Of a stretch of 24,471 bases of DNA, positions 24,169 through 24,471 are shown one piece after another. The position numbers and the translations under genes are program-made. The DNA lies in assembly GCA_964515395.1 (NCBI GenBank), contig CAZERC010000023.1, positions 1 to 24,471 on the forward strand. The letters run 5' to 3'. Source of the stretch: UBA1876 sp964515395 (lineage in GTDB: Bacteria; Synergistota; Synergistia; Synergistales; Thermovirgaceae). The first letter of the stretch is position 1, and each line of letters opens with the position of its first letter. The notes beneath the pieces are model-generated. The model ran no database searches. It was not told the DNA's origin and was given only the letters and a program-made list of their open reading frames with translations.

Positions 24169-24381
24169 ATGTCGCCAGCGAATGTCCAGGCCTTCATGGC
24201 ACTCGGTTTTTTCCTTCTGGCCTTGTTGATTTCCAGGGCCGTCGTCAGGATTGGAGAGGGCAAGTGGCCGGGTGGTGCCGGGACGATCCTTTTTCTGCGC
24301 ATACTGCTTGGTTTTGTGTTCGCCGGGGCGATCTATTTTGCCTTTTACGCATTTGCGGGGATAGATATCCTGAATAGATAA
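24169..24381 (+). CDS. small two-helix membrane protein, unknown function
   Basis: A 70-residue hydrophobic protein that I do not recognise. Two membrane segments are apparent: about residues 7-24 (FMALGFFLLALLISRAVV) and about 40-63 (a hydrophobic run ending in an aromatic FYAFAG stretch). They are joined by a short polar loop (RIGEGKWPGG), and the C-terminus is short. The start is ATG 24169 with GGGAGG eight bases upstream; an in-frame ATG at 24118 would precede the ribosome site and is disfavoured. It sits alone between the operon terminator and the next, mostly missing, gene and has its own possible promoter. It may be the first gene of a new transcription unit running off the right edge. 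Confidence 0.72.
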   Translation: MSPANVQAFMALGFFLLALLISRAVVRIGEGKWPGGAGTILFLRILLGFVFAGAIYFAFYAFAGIDILNR

Positions 24382-24383
24382 GA

Positions 24384-24400
24384 TTTCCCGAAAGGGGAAA
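24384..24400 (+). promoter_or_regulatory. hairpin covering a Shine-Dalgarno sequence
   Basis: TTTCCC (24384-24389) can pair with GGGAAA (24395-24400) around a GAAAG loop. The 3' arm is the AAGGGG ribosome site of the ORF at 24405, so folding would hide it. Confidence 0.4.
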
Positions 24401-24404
24401 CAAG

Positions 24405-24470
24405 GTGTCATTGCCGGAACATCGTCCTTTAGGGGACGTCAGGCGAACGGACGGGAGGTACGAGACGTGA
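24405..24470 (+). CDS. possible 21-codon ORF coupled to the next gene
   Basis: GTG 24405 has GGGG seven bases upstream and opens a 21-residue reading frame (MSLPEHRPLGDVRRTDGRYE then T) that ends in GTGA, where the GTG is a candidate start of the following gene. It could be a leader peptide or chance; the sequence matches nothing I recognise. Confidence 0.3.
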   Translation: MSLPEHRPLGDVRRTDGRYET

Positions 24471-24471
24471 T
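24467..24471 (+). CDS. start of next gene (cut by window edge)
   Basis: GTG 24467 has a strong GGGAGG at 24453-24458, eight bases upstream. Only five bases of the gene are present, so nothing can be said of its product. Confidence 0.35.

Overview
This is about 24.5 kb of bacterial chromosome, almost entirely housekeeping genes, with one mobile-element remnant at the left edge. Genes are dense, moderately GC-rich and mostly on the + strand. The gene orders tig-clpP-clpX-lon-ysxC-valS-folC-pgeF and ileS-traR-rluD, a TAXI-type fused TRAP permease, an RqcH (NFACT) protein and a lipid-A-type Gfo/Idh dehydrogenase together suggest a diderm anaerobe such as a Synergistota member, or a Firmicutes-related lineage. 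There is no 16S gene, so this placement is inference. A run of exactly 100 N (6002-6101) shows that this is a scaffolded draft assembly.

Layout. (1) 1-1293: a tyrosine recombinase on the - strand, a 15-bp copy of part of tRNA-Arg(CCU) just upstream of it, then the intact tRNA-Arg with its own promoter and terminator. (2) 1385-4701: pcm, a DUF1850 protein and a 4TM/12TM fused TRAP permease, without the usual solute-binding protein. (3) 4812-8790: ileS (interrupted by the assembly gap), a TraR/DksA zinc-finger protein and an RluD-family pseudouridine synthase; lspA, which usually sits here, is absent. (4) 8741-10393, - strand: rqcH, overlapping the end of the rluD-like gene tail to tail by 50 bp. 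(5) 10536-11494: a strong consensus promoter and nine tRNA genes (Ala, Pro, Gly, Arg, His, Arg, Lys, Lys, Leu), all with encoded CCA. (6) 11622-24073: a tightly packed probable operon of nine genes, tig-clpP-clpX-lon-ysxC-valS-folC-pgeF-Gfo/Idh dehydrogenase, starting at an extended -10 promoter and ending at a clear intrinsic terminator. (7) 24110-end: a small two-helix membrane protein, a 21-codon ORF and the first bases of another gene.

Functionally the centre is protein quality control. RqcH tags stalled nascent chains with alanine, trigger factor folds nascent chains, and ClpXP and Lon degrade failed products. The first tRNA gene next to rqcH is a tRNA-Ala. The rest supplies aminoacyl-tRNAs (IleRS, ValRS, tRNAs), ribosome assembly or modification (YsxC, RluD-like), folate polyglutamylation (FolC) and protein repair (Pcm). 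I found no CRISPR array, toxin-antitoxin pair, defence system or biosynthetic cluster. The most interesting signals are the gene neighbourhood around rqcH, the tRNA-Arg/integrase repeat, several strong non-terminator hairpins between genes, and an unusual IleRS signature motif.
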